Positions 52,427-61,788 of a stretch of DNA of 64,000 bases are shown here, in pieces; position 1 is the stretch's first letter; each line of letters begins with the position of its first letter. This DNA comes from JAFMPW01 sp041743085 (GTDB lineage Bacteria; Bacteroidota; Bacteroidia; Flavobacteriales; Flavobacteriaceae). The notes under the pieces are model-generated. The model worked only from the letters and a program-made list of their open reading frames with translations, did no database searches and had not been told where the DNA came from. Made by a program: the position numbers and the translations under genes. Location of the stretch: contig JBGTNL010000019.1 in assembly GCA_041743085.1 (NCBI GenBank), positions 248,001 to 312,000 on the forward strand, read 5' to 3'.

Positions 52427-53368
52427 ATGAAAAAAATATTTTGTGTTGGTGAATTGCTGATCGACTTTGTTGCAGAAAAACAGGGCGGGGATCTTTCAAA
52501 GGCTATGGAATTTGCGAGAAAAGCCGGAGGTGCTCCCGCGAACGTAGCATGCGCCATTGCAAAATTAGGTGGAAGCAGTTTTTTCATAGGTTGTGTCGGG
52601 GAGGATCCCTTCGGTACCTATCTCCTGCACATCTTAAAAGATACAGGCGTGGATATTCGTTATGCCCAACGTTCTGAAGTCTTTACCACATTGGCTTTTG
52701 TTTCGCTTTCAGATGACGGGGAAAGAGATTTTGTATTTAGCAGGGGGGCGGACAGAGAACTTGCCTACGATCCGTCTATCAAGGCGGATTTTGGCAAAAA
52801 TATTTTGCATCTGGGTGCGGCGACTGCCCTTCTGGGTGGTAACCTGGAAAAATCCTATGGCAGGTATTTTTTTGATGCGCTGACAAAGAACGCGTTCATT
52901 AGTTTTGACCCCAACTTCCGGGGAGACCTCTGGAAAGGTAAGGAGGGGGTTTTTGTCAAAAAATGTATGCCTTTCATTGCAAAGTCCCATCTCTGTAAAT
53001 TTAGTCTGGAGGAGGCGAGGTTACTTTCGGGGAAAGAAGATGTTTCGGAGGCCTGCCATTTCCTTCACAAGGTTGGTACAAAAATAATAACGGTAACTTT
53101 AGGGGCAGAGGGTACTTTTATAAGCACCCAAAATTCAGAGCGATTAGTTGCCAGCATAAAGGTAGATCCTGTTGATACCACGGGCGCTGGTGATGCTTTC
53201 ATAGGTTGTTTATTGGAGCAGATCGCCGCTTTGGATAGTTCCTATGGAATTCTGGAACAGGATGAGCTCCTTTTTCAAATGGTGAAAAAAGCGAATATAG
53301 CCGGAGCGCTGACCACGACCAATTACGGGGCGATAGCATCGCTACCAAGCCAGAAACAACTAGCATGA
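52427..53368 (+). CDS. PfkB-family carbohydrate kinase, fructokinase-like
   Basis: A 313-residue sugar kinase from ATG 52427 (MKKIFCVGELLIDFV). GGAPANVACAIAKLGG and the ATP/anion hole DTTGAGDAFIGCLL are the two PfkB signatures. It resembles fructokinases. About 115 bp downstream is a relic of amylosucrase, which releases fructose from sucrose, in line with a former sucrose-utilisation pair. Confidence 0.87.
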   Translation: MKKIFCVGELLIDFVAEKQGGDLSKAMEFARKAGGAPANVACAIAKLGGSSFFIGCVGEDPFGTYLLHILKDTGVDIRYAQRSEVFTTLAFVSLSDDGERDFVFSRGADRELAYDPSIKADFGKNILHLGAATALLGGNLEKSYGRYFFDALTKNAFISFDPNFRGDLWKGKEGVFVKKCMPFIAKSHLCKFSLEEARLLSGKEDVSEACHFLHKVGTKIITVTLGAEGTFISTQNSERLVASIKVDPVDTTGAGDAFIGCLLEQIAALDSSYGILEQDELLFQMVKKANIAGALTTTNYGAIASLPSQKQLA

Positions 53369-53482
53369 ACCAAACTGCGTTACACCGTTTTTTGGCTTCC
53401 AAAGAGTTGAAAAACCTGAAAATGCAAATCAGCTAAAATTATTTGAACTTCGTTTAGCCACCAACCTACCTATTTTACAGGA

Positions 53483-53745
53483 GTGATTTTTCGGCTTTAT
53501 CCGGAAGATCTTCATAAAGCCTCTTTTGAAAAATTAATGCGCCAGCTTCAGAAATTATTTGATGAAAGGCCTGCCGAGCTTCGGCTTCGGCACCTGTGGC
53601 ATCTGCAGGATGGAAACTGGTATCAATCCGAAAAATGGTCGGGATGCAACTGTATAGTGTTCTGGCGCTTTGCAATTTTGATCTGAAATCCCAGGTCATT
53701 GACGGCAGTCGGTTGGACCAATTGGGGTATTTGAGAGATTCAATA
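53483..53745 (+). pseudogene. Amylosucrase N-terminal relic
   Basis: FRLYPEDLHKASFEKLMRQL, QKLFDERPAELRLRHLWHLQ, DGNWYQSEK, then after insertion of one A at 53631-53635 MVGMQLY and DLKSQ...LDQLGYLRDS. This follows the amylosucrase pattern (ERPA-LR, W-x-QS-x-x-MVG-x-x-Y, then F-x-x-x-L-x-x-L). The rest, including the catalytic barrel, is missing and palindromic repeat B begins at 53742. Confidence 0.6.
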
Positions 53746-53948
53746 AAAAATTTCTTGAAACCGACTATCCTCAAGGCAGAGCCATAGAGGTATTTCGCCG
53801 GTTTCATTTTGGCCTTGGGTCCAAAAACCGAAATTTTGTATTTTGCCCCGCCCGGAATTGCGAAAAGGCAATTCCGACCTCCCCCAACGGGAGGTAGATT
53901 CGGAAACCCCGAGGCAGAGCCATCGGGGAATTATTTAGATTAAAAAAA
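53742..53948. repeat. Mosaic palindromic repeat, copy B
   Basis: Starts AATAAAAAATTTCTTGAA (identical to copies A and C) and ends GGGGAATTATTTAGATTAAAA. Between are three hairpins: GGAATTGC...GGCAATTCC (53854-53875), ACCTCCC...GGGAGGT (53877-53895) and CCCCGA...TCGGGG (53907-53928), plus two similar copies of GGCAGAGCCAT. Confidence 0.65.
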
Positions 53949-53954
53949 ATTATC

Positions 53955-54839
53955 ATGGCAACAGTAGAAGACTTAGCAGAAAAACACGTATTGGTTTCCG
54001 ATATTTTTAAACTTCCCGGATCCAAGGAAGAATGGGAGCAATACCGATTAAGCGATGAACAGGTCGCCCATTTTCATGAAGAGGGCTATGTTTCCGGTAT
54101 AAAAATGTTGAACGATGCCCAAATCGAGATATTGCGGAACGATCTTGGGGAGATTTTGGATCCGGAACATCCGGCACACTACTTGTTCTATGAATTCCAC
54201 AGCAATGAATCGACGGATCTGGATTCGGTACTGTTTCATTCCCTGGGGCATTGGCGCATAACGGCTGGCTTTCATGATGCCCTTTGGAATCCGGCTTTTA
54301 TTATGGCGGCCCATCAGTTGCTGGAAAACAAACCAGTACGATTTTGGCACGACCAATTATTCTGTAAACCCGCCAAACACGGCGGAGTTGTGGCCTGGCA
54401 TCAGGACTATTCCTATTGGACGCGGACCATCGCCATGCAGCATTTGACCTGTTGGACGGGTCTTGACGATGCCTCTATCGAAAATGGTTGTCTTCATTAT
54501 ATTCCCAAAAGCCATAAATGGGGATTGCTCAATGCCCCTGAACTTGCAGGGAACATGAATGGAATAATGGACTATTTAAACGAAGAACAAAAAGCTGATT
54601 TTAAACCCGTGCCCATTGAATTGAAAAAAGGCTATGCCACTTTTCACCATCCATTAATGGTACATGGATCCTATGAAAACAAATCCAATAGGAGCAGAAG
54701 AGCCTTTGTGCTCAACGTTTTTGCGGACGGAACCATTAGTAACACGGATGATGAGCTGTTGGCCGGTGTTCCCCCAATTCCAAAAGGAAATAAAATGGAG
54801 GGGAAGTTTTTTCCAATGCTCTTTGATCTCAATGTTTAA
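53955..54839 (+). CDS. Phytanoyl-CoA dioxygenase-family protein (2)
   Basis: A 294-residue Fe(II)/2-oxoglutarate oxygenase. Facial triad: His149 and Asp151 in AWHQDYSYW and His237 in MVHGSYENKSNRSRR (Arg for 2-oxoglutarate in the same stretch). GDLGEILDPEHP-type N-terminal part is normal. Its leader is formed by repeat B, which stops 6 bp before the ATG. The substrate is unknown. Confidence 0.87.
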   Translation: MATVEDLAEKHVLVSDIFKLPGSKEEWEQYRLSDEQVAHFHEEGYVSGIKMLNDAQIEILRNDLGEILDPEHPAHYLFYEFHSNESTDLDSVLFHSLGHWRITAGFHDALWNPAFIMAAHQLLENKPVRFWHDQLFCKPAKHGGVVAWHQDYSYWTRTIAMQHLTCWTGLDDASIENGCLHYIPKSHKWGLLNAPELAGNMNGIMDYLNEEQKADFKPVPIELKKGYATFHHPLMVHGSYENKSNRSRRAFVLNVFADGTISNTDDELLAGVPPIPKGNKMEGKFFPMLFDLNV

Positions 54840-54901
54840 ATACATTCTGTCTAATAAGGGTTCGCATTTCATTTATCTAAGCTATTGTAGGTTTCTTCCA
54901 A

Positions 54902-54940
54902 AATCCCGAATGATATTGGAATTCTTTCGGGACTTTTTTT
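54902..54940 (+). terminator. Terminator of the PhyH (2) gene
   Basis: TCCCGAA, 14-base loop, TTCGGGA followed by CTTTTTTT, 62 bp after the stop. Confidence 0.8.
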
Positions 54941-55036
54941 GAGTTAAACAAATTTGTTGTACTATTTGCGCCTTTTGCTGCCTATAATTAGTTGAATAAT
55001 ATCGAATTTAACCGCATCAACCAGAATACTAAAAAT

Positions 55037-55321
55037 ATGCCAACTTCCACTTTCCCTCACCTTCCATTGAAAATAAATCCTATAGCGGTCTACCGGACCG
55101 TTTTGTTTTTAGTAATGACCTGCGCGGGCAACGCACAGGAACAAAAGCCCAACATCATTGTAGTACTGACAGACGATCAGGGATGGGCCGACGTGGGCTT
55201 TAACGGGGGAACGGATATACCGACGCCCGAATTGGACAGATTGGCTTTGGAAGGAGTTATCTTTTCCAACGGCTATGTATCGCACCCCTATGGTAGTCCT
55301 TCCAGGGCCGGGCTACTCTGA
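55037..55321 (+). pseudogene. Sulfatase N-terminal stub without its catalytic cysteine
   Basis: From ATG 55037 (95 codons): MPTSTFPHLPLKINPIAVYR, a signal-like hydrophobic stretch to TCAGNAQ, then KPNIIVVLTDDQGWADVGFN, GGTDIPTPELDRLA and the activation motif region YVSHPYGSPSRAGLL, where the C-x-P-S-R cysteine is replaced by Gly (TGT to GGT would do this). A stop follows immediately, where TGRY is expected. About 400 residues are missing. Confidence 0.85.
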
Positions 55322-55392
55322 AAAAATTGAGATAAAATATTGGTTTCTAAGGATATCGCAATAGAGTTATAACGCAGTCATATCGAAAGATT

Positions 55393-58300
55393 TTACCTCG
55401 CCTCTGCCGCCGATAAATTAGCCAATGTTATTTTGGCTTCCAGCATATCCGGTAATTTTAGACCTTCCTTAAACCAATCCACTATCTCCTTAAGGATTGA
55501 ATAAGCTTCGGCATTACGCGGAGAGTTCAAAAGCAGTTTAGCCAAACTGGTTGCCGCCCTTAGTTGCAGGGATTTGGCTTTTTGCTGCCCTGCAATATGC
55601 AATGCCTTGAGATAACATTCCTCGGCCTTTTTATGATCGGCATTTTCAGAGGCCAAGTGCAACATACCCTCAAGTCTATATAATTCGGCCTCCCACCATT
55701 TTTCCCCGGTTCTTTTCACAAACTGTTTTGCTTGTGCCAAGCATTTCCGAGCCTCTTGAAGGTCGCCACGGTTAAGCATGTTTTCGGCCAATAAAAAGAG
55801 GAAGTAAGAAGAGCCCAGTTCCGACCCTGTGGCATGCCAAGTCTCCAGCCCTTCCCTCATTATAGACAGTTGATCGTTACTTCCTTTCTCATCTTTTGCC
55901 CAGCCTTCCAATATTTTTCCCCAGCCGATCCAGAATGCAAATCCATTTTCCTCAGCTATCCTCAATCCTTTTTGTGCACATTCCAGGGTTTTGTCAACTT
56001 CGTCCCTAAACTGATGTAACCAGGATGCAAAACTTAAGGAAAGCGCAATACTAAAGGGATGCCGCAATCGTTCTGACATTGCAATGGATTTTTTACTCTG
56101 TTCCATTGCCTGATCTGGATACCCCAGTAGCCAATAGGTCAGAGATGCATAAGATTGTGCTGTTATCCATGCATCAACAACATCGTAGAGTAATATACCT
56201 GCCCGCCCTTCGGGCGAGGCATCCGACTTAAATATATCTTCAAAATAGCCCTGTGCGCTTTTCAGTTCCCCTAAATAGAACCTGGTGGATCCAGCGGCCC
56301 TATTGGCTACCACCATATGAACAGGATCCTCGCTGCTTTTTGATAAACTAAGAATTTGCTCACTTAGCTCACGCGCCTCTTTATAAAGGCCCCGTAGCAA
56401 ATAATATCGCCATAAACCATATAATGCAGGAACAAGCTGCCAGGTATCCCCCGCTCGTTGACAGAGGGTTCGTGCCCGCTCATATGCCTTTTCAACCTCA
56501 ATGGAACCATAACCCCGCAAAGCGGTGAGTGGCACACCCAAAGCAATTTGAAGTAAAATCTCATCATTTAGATGTTGCTGGGAATCTGGCAGGTCTTTCA
56601 AAACCTCGAGTCCCTTATTAAGGTGATTTATAGCTTCCGAATGTGCAGATCTACTAATCGCAAGGTCACCGGCCCGCTTCCAATAAGGAATTGCCTCCTC
56701 TAGCAAACCTGCCTCATGACAATGATGAGCCAAAAGTTCTGGACTGGATTTGACGATATCGGGAAAACTTTTTTCCAAGTTCTTAACAATCCGTTTATGG
56801 AACAATTGATTTTGCTTCTTCAGTAAAGATGAATATGCAGTCTCTTGAATTAGCGCATGCTTGAACGTAAATATCGCATTCGGAATTTCACCGCTCACAA
56901 ACAATAGCTCTGTTTTCACCAACTTCATCAGATAATCTTTAAGCACAATTTTATCAAATTGGCTAACAGCTTTTATCAGACTGTATGAAAATTCACGTCC
57001 TATTGTTGCCCCTATCTGAGCCACCTTTTTTGCGGGCCCTAATTGGTCTAAACGCGCCATTAAGGAGTCGTGCAGGGTCTTGGGTATTGACAATGTTTTG
57101 AGGGATCCTTGTAAATGGTAGGCGCCCTTCTTTTCTTCTACTAACCCGGATTCCAGAACCAACTTGGTCACCTCTTCAATAAAAAGAGGATTCCCATCTG
57201 TTTTGGAAAGCAGGTCGGAAATAACTTCATTTGGCAGGTTTCTCGCTACTTGATTGATAAGGGCTTCGGAATCTTCTCTATTAAGTCTTTTTAAGTCGAT
57301 TTGAATGAGGTGGGAACCAACCTCCCATTTGCAAAGAAATTCCGGTCTGAACGTACCTATAAAGAGTACAGCGGACTTTGCCATTTTGTCCATGAACTGG
57401 TCCCATAACTCCAGGGTAGATGGATCCGCCCACTGCAAATCCTCAATAAGTATCAAGGAGGGTATTGTGTCACCTTGCAACCAGCGTATCATAAAGGCAA
57501 TGGTCAGTGCTTTTCGACGCGCGGGCGAAATTTTCAATTCCTCGAAGTGGTCGGGCACTGGTATTGATAACAATACGGCACACAGGGCAAAATCGTCAGT
57601 TGCCGTCAGCTCCTGATCACTTAGATATCCCTGTAAATTTTCTAAATTGGTCTCTGGTAATGCTTTCTGGTCATATCTAATTTCATGTAGTAGTCTGTCA
57701 ATGATTGGTTGAAATGCGGTATTACGATGAAAGGGTGAACATTGGAACGATAGAAGCGGTGTGCCATTTTCGACAATTTCCCTCACCAACGACTGTACGA
57801 GGTGCGACTTTCCAATACCAGCCTCTCCGTTAACCAGCACAACCTGACCATTGGATTCGTTTGCCAATTGCCATCGCTCTAAAATCCTGTCCCGCTCTCC
57901 CACTCGACCAACAAGCTCCGTGGAATTTTCGAATGACGTGATGTCGAACAACTTACTTTCTTTTTTCCCCATAACCAGATACAGTTGAAGGGATTTATCA
58001 AAACCTCTGAGGTTATAGGAGCCCAATGGCTTTGTTTCAAATCTCAGGTTAACAAGTTTATTGGTGGTCTCGCTGATTACCATGGTATTGCGCTCTGCAA
58101 CACCCTGAATACGGGCCGCCAGATTTGGCGCTTCACCAATGGCGGTAATCTCCGAGTGTGCCCTACCTCCTGTTGCCCCCACTACTACAAGACCGGTGTG
58201 TACTCCAATACGTATCTGAAGTGGTTTGCTTTTTTCAGTGGAAAGTCCTTTATTAAGATCATTTAATGAGCTTAAAATGGCCAATCCGGACATAATGGCC

Positions 58301-58797
58301 CTTAGCGGATCATCTTCGTGAGCAATAGGATAACCGAAGTAGACCACGATACCATCTCCTGCGTGTTGCATTACCATTCCGTTATGCAGGTTTACCAATT
58401 TGTCGCATAGTTCTTGATACTGGTATATAATCTCCCGAAGATCTTCCGGGTCAATAAGCTGGGAAAGCTGCGTTGATCCTACTAAATCAATAAACATAAC
58501 GGTGAGTTGCCGACGTTCAGCAATAGTATATGACTGACCATAGGTAGTACCTTTTAGGATTTCTGAATCCTGGGGTAGTTGGGTATTATTGATTGGCTTA
58601 TCGCCTACCCATGTGAGCATTTCGTCTCCAACATCTACGGCTACTTTTAAGATCTTAACTAGTTCGTACTTGAGATCCTCCAAGTATTCTTCATTCAAAT
58701 CAAATTGCCGGACTAGTGCCCTATAGGAGACACGGCCCCGCCGTTGCAACATAGCTTCGGCCTGATCCAAAATTTCCTCGAATGTCATATCACCCAT
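55393..58797 (-). CDS. Adenylate/guanylate cyclase - AAA ATPase - TPR protein
   Basis: A 1134-residue soluble regulator. Order: N-terminal domain with LQRRGRVSYRALVRQFDLN (residues 18-36); class III cyclase with metal Asp104 (MFIDLVGST) and Asp148 (AGDGIVVYFG) and GEAPNLAARIQ; an ATPase/STAND module with Walker A (VNGEAGIGKS) and Walker B (LILIEDLQWADPS); then a long TPR array. Both metal Asp and the Asn/Arg pair are kept, so cyclase activity is likely. This architecture is typical of Proteobacteria and Cyanobacteria and unusual in Bacteroidota. It is on the same strand as, and 167 bp after, the redox operon. Confidence 0.9.
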   Translation of the reverse strand: MGDMTFEEILDQAEAMLQRRGRVSYRALVRQFDLNEEYLEDLKYELVKILKVAVDVGDEMLTWVGDKPINNTQLPQDSEILKGTTYGQSYTIAERRQLTVMFIDLVGSTQLSQLIDPEDLREIIYQYQELCDKLVNLHNGMVMQHAGDGIVVYFGYPIAHEDDPLRAIMSGLAILSSLNDLNKGLSTEKSKPLQIRIGVHTGLVVVGATGGRAHSEITAIGEAPNLAARIQGVAERNTMVISETTNKLVNLRFETKPLGSYNLRGFDKSLQLYLVMGKKESKLFDITSFENSTELVGRVGERDRILERWQLANESNGQVVLVNGEAGIGKSHLVQSLVREIVENGTPLLSFQCSPFHRNTAFQPIIDRLLHEIRYDQKALPETNLENLQGYLSDQELTATDDFALCAVLLSIPVPDHFEELKISPARRKALTIAFMIRWLQGDTIPSLILIEDLQWADPSTLELWDQFMDKMAKSAVLFIGTFRPEFLCKWEVGSHLIQIDLKRLNREDSEALINQVARNLPNEVISDLLSKTDGNPLFIEEVTKLVLESGLVEEKKGAYHLQGSLKTLSIPKTLHDSLMARLDQLGPAKKVAQIGATIGREFSYSLIKAVSQFDKIVLKDYLMKLVKTELLFVSGEIPNAIFTFKHALIQETAYSSLLKKQNQLFHKRIVKNLEKSFPDIVKSSPELLAHHCHEAGLLEEAIPYWKRAGDLAISRSAHSEAINHLNKGLEVLKDLPDSQQHLNDEILLQIALGVPLTALRGYGSIEVEKAYERARTLCQRAGDTWQLVPALYGLWRYYLLRGLYKEARELSEQILSLSKSSEDPVHMVVANRAAGSTRFYLGELKSAQGYFEDIFKSDASPEGRAGILLYDVVDAWITAQSYASLTYWLLGYPDQAMEQSKKSIAMSERLRHPFSIALSLSFASWLHQFRDEVDKTLECAQKGLRIAEENGFAFWIGWGKILEGWAKDEKGSNDQLSIMREGLETWHATGSELGSSYFLFLLAENMLNRGDLQEARKCLAQAKQFVKRTGEKWWEAELYRLEGMLHLASENADHKKAEECYLKALHIAGQQKAKSLQLRAATSLAKLLLNSPRNAEAYSILKEIVDWFKEGLKLPDMLEAKITLANLSAAEAR

Positions 58798-58964
58798 TGT
58801 TGTTATTTTATCTCATAGTTTCATAAACACTATGTTTAACGCCATTTTTCGACAGGAAAATTGCCCCTGTTCTTAAAGTTCAAAGCAAGTAGTGATATTC
58901 CGGGTATGATATTCATCATTGCTACTTCAAATATCTCAAAGCATAATGTTTTGGGTAGTTTGGG

Positions 58965-59990
58965 CTAATTTGGTGTGAAATCCAATCCAATTGTGCGCTG
59001 ACCATTATTGATCGGGGTCTGTATGATCGCCAGCCCTTGATTACGCAAGGCGAACATTCTGGCTATCCCCTCCGTGAGACGGCCCCTATTGCCGTTAAAT
59101 GCATCTTCAAGGCTAACGAGTAGTTGATTGTAACTATTGGCAAATTCGTTTAATGCTCCGCGTATATCAGAGTCCTCGGGGTATTCGCGCCTGTGGGTAT
59201 CTTTCTTCAACGGATATACTTTATCGTAATCAACTTTTAGTTCCTTTCCACTGGGTCCACTTTTCGGGGTATCATTCTTCGTATAGTGTCGTTGCAATAA
59301 GATCTCTTTGAAGCGGTAATAATGGGCCAGTTCTTTTCCTTCTCCAGAATTCAGGATGTTCCTGTCCGCATCAAATAGCCCTTCATGGGCTCCCTCACCC
59401 TGTTCTGCTATGATATTTATTGCTTCATGGGCGGTATTCCGATTTTTTACTACTACCACGGCGCCCGATCCGTAGTAGTCCTCAGGTCGTATTTGGAGGT
59501 CGATTTTACCACAAAAAACAGTTTCCTCCCCATACGTATCACATAGGTAATCTATTCGACTGCCCACATAGGCATAAAATTGACCAATAGTGCTAAATCC
59601 TTCTCCTTTTGGAAGAATCCCTTTAACTTCCGGTTTTTCAATATGTAAAAAGGTGTTAAGGGCCTTCTCTGAAAATTTTTCAATATGAATCTTGAAATGG
59701 TCACCGCTATGGGGAAGTGTATGAGGGTACCGTGGTACAAAATCCCGATGTGTGAGCTTTGGTATTCCTCTTACGGCGTTCATGATGTTCGCTACCAGTG
59801 TAAGATGCAACATTTCTTCAATAAGGACACTTTTCACGATTTCTTTCGGTTCGTAATTAAACCCCTCCATCATGGATAACCATGCCGTAAAATAAGGGGG
59901 GATTGTTGCGTGCTCCACCTCAAGGGCGTCTTGTAGCAGTTTATGCAGCTCGGAAATTTCAGAATCTCTAATTTTTTCTTTGGCGTTCAT
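58965..59990 (-). CDS. Ferritin-like diiron protein, VioB N-terminal type
   Basis: A 341-residue protein. Helical bundle with likely carboxylate-bridged diiron ligands: LEVEHATIPPYF (Glu24, His27 region), LIEEMLHLTLVANIMNAV (about 75) and GKELAHYYRFKEIL (about 225), the pattern of the ferritin-like domain in iminophenyl-pyruvate dimer synthase VioB. The catalytic chemistry is unknown; VioB-type proteins couple amino-acid-derived imines. ATG overlaps the GMC stop as ATGA, so they are translationally coupled. Confidence 0.82.
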   Translation of the reverse strand: MNAKEKIRDSEISELHKLLQDALEVEHATIPPYFTAWLSMMEGFNYEPKEIVKSVLIEEMLHLTLVANIMNAVRGIPKLTHRDFVPRYPHTLPHSGDHFKIHIEKFSEKALNTFLHIEKPEVKGILPKGEGFSTIGQFYAYVGSRIDYLCDTYGEETVFCGKIDLQIRPEDYYGSGAVVVVKNRNTAHEAINIIAEQGEGAHEGLFDADRNILNSGEGKELAHYYRFKEILLQRHYTKNDTPKSGPSGKELKVDYDKVYPLKKDTHRREYPEDSDIRGALNEFANSYNQLLVSLEDAFNGNRGRLTEGIARMFALRNQGLAIIQTPINNGQRTIGLDFTPN

Positions 59991-61780
59991 TCTAGTTCCT
60001 TTAGTATTGCCTCCGATGCCCTAACCGCCAGTGCGGCCGTGGTCAGCGTTGGGTTGGCAGTTCCTATGGTTACTTGATTTCCAGGTCCGACAACATATAA
60101 ATTGTCGTGGTCCCAGGCCTTCATATTCCTGTCTGTAACCGAGTCTTTGGAATATCGTCCCATTCTGTGCGTACCGACAATATGACCCGATCCCATGATG
60201 TTGTAGTCCATCCCATTATAATTCATTCTCTGATACCCTCCGGGCGCTGGGTATGGATATTGGGTCTCATCTTCAATTTTTGCATACTCCGAGATTTTTT
60301 TCCAGACCTTGGTCACGGCCGCTTCTATTCCGCCTTTGGTATAGTCATCATAGCCGTAACTTAGAACAGGGCGATAATTGCCCATTTTATCCTTGTAATT
60401 ATCGTCAATCGTCACGCGATTTTCGTACGATGGCAATTGCTCGAACATAAACCCTATTTTTACCATTCGGGTCATTCTATCCCCCAAGGTGTGCCTTAAT
60501 TGCTTTCCATAAATTTTATTTTCGATTAATTTGGACAGTTGATTTTTAGGTTCCCCGCTCCATCCCCAATTGGAAAGACTGGCCCTGAATGAAGCATGTA
60601 CTTTGCGGAATTCACCGTCTCTGAGCGATTCCATGCCGCTGGTAGTATCCGGGCCCCTGAACGGAAAAACTCTTTTTGGGGCATAGCCCCAAGTATAAAG
60701 GTAAGGGTGATCCATTAGGTTGCGGCCTACCTGTTGGCTACTATTGGCTGCGCCGGAGGCCAGCAGAAGGGTAGCATTTTCAATGGCATTGGCCGCGAGA
60801 ATGATAATTGTTCCCCCAGCCTGCTTAAGCTTATGATTTTCAGGTGAATCGGGATCCTTATAGTGCTTATACTCGACAGCGGTAATTTTTCCGGTCTCAT
60901 TATTTATTATAAGTCGTGAAACTACGGATTGGGTCTTGATTTTCACTTTGCCTTTTTCCGTAAGCCCGTTTAGGGTTTTCAGCGCACTATATTTGGCCTG
61001 TACCGGGCATAGAGGCATACAGGAAGAGTTCCCTTGGCATCTCAGTCCGTGATCCCGGTTTCCAACCGATGGAATTGGGTCGTAGCCGCTATAAATACCA
61101 TATTTTGGATTTGGTGTGGAGTTGCGGGCCACAGGAATACTGATTACCTTCAGCGGGTACGTATTCCCTTCTAATTCCACAGTCTTATCTTGAATCGTAT
61201 CCAAAAAGAATTTGTCTACCCGACTTTGGGGCAATTTATGCATAGGGTAAACATAGCCTTCGGGAAACCAACCAAAAAAACGTTGATCTTCCACATCTGC
61301 CGAAACCCCTAATTCAAATTCTGCCCGGCGGTATGCGGGTTCCAGGTCTTCATAACTTAATGGCCAATCACGGCCCCTGCCATAAACCGTCTGCATTTTG
61401 AAATCATTGGCTACCATTCGAAGCGAAGTTCCCTGCCAATGTAAAGTGGTCCCACCGAGCATACGGAGATAATCGCTCATAAAATGTTTCTCGGTCCGAA
61501 ATACAAAATAAGGATCCTGTTCACTTTTTGGATTGGGGGCCGTGGGTATAGCCGGGGATGGGGCTGAAGCATTCCAGGGGTAGGGCCCGTTTGGCATTCC
61601 TCTGATACCCCCTTCCGTATATAGCTTGTTCAAATATTTTCTGTAGTTTTTTGGTTTCATTGCCCCTTTAATACCCGCTTCCAATATCAGCACATTTTTC
61701 CCGCCTTCGGAGAGCATTTTGGCCATAATCGCCCCTGTTACTCCTCCGCCTACAATTATCGCGTCATAGTGTTTGCTCAT
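59987..61780 (-). CDS. GMC-family FAD oxidoreductase
   Basis: A 597-residue flavoprotein. FAD fold DAIIVGGGVTGAIMAKML at the N-terminus; LGGTTLHWQGTSLRM; a cysteine-rich CQGNSSCMPLCPVQAKYS; C-terminal active site GTHRMGRYSKDSV and the NPTLTTAALAVRAS end. It resembles the large subunit of sugar, sorbitol or gluconate dehydrogenases. No signal peptide is seen, so it may act in the cytoplasm or need a partner. It precedes the ferritin-like gene (4-bp overlap) and follows the small subunit gene after 8 bp. Confidence 0.9.
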   Translation of the reverse strand: MSKHYDAIIVGGGVTGAIMAKMLSEGGKNVLILEAGIKGAMKPKNYRKYLNKLYTEGGIRGMPNGPYPWNASAPSPAIPTAPNPKSEQDPYFVFRTEKHFMSDYLRMLGGTTLHWQGTSLRMVANDFKMQTVYGRGRDWPLSYEDLEPAYRRAEFELGVSADVEDQRFFGWFPEGYVYPMHKLPQSRVDKFFLDTIQDKTVELEGNTYPLKVISIPVARNSTPNPKYGIYSGYDPIPSVGNRDHGLRCQGNSSCMPLCPVQAKYSALKTLNGLTEKGKVKIKTQSVVSRLIINNETGKITAVEYKHYKDPDSPENHKLKQAGGTIIILAANAIENATLLLASGAANSSQQVGRNLMDHPYLYTWGYAPKRVFPFRGPDTTSGMESLRDGEFRKVHASFRASLSNWGWSGEPKNQLSKLIENKIYGKQLRHTLGDRMTRMVKIGFMFEQLPSYENRVTIDDNYKDKMGNYRPVLSYGYDDYTKGGIEAAVTKVWKKISEYAKIEDETQYPYPAPGGYQRMNYNGMDYNIMGSGHIVGTHRMGRYSKDSVTDRNMKAWDHDNLYVVGPGNQVTIGTANPTLTTAALAVRASEAILKELE

Positions 61781-61788
61781 GATACTGC

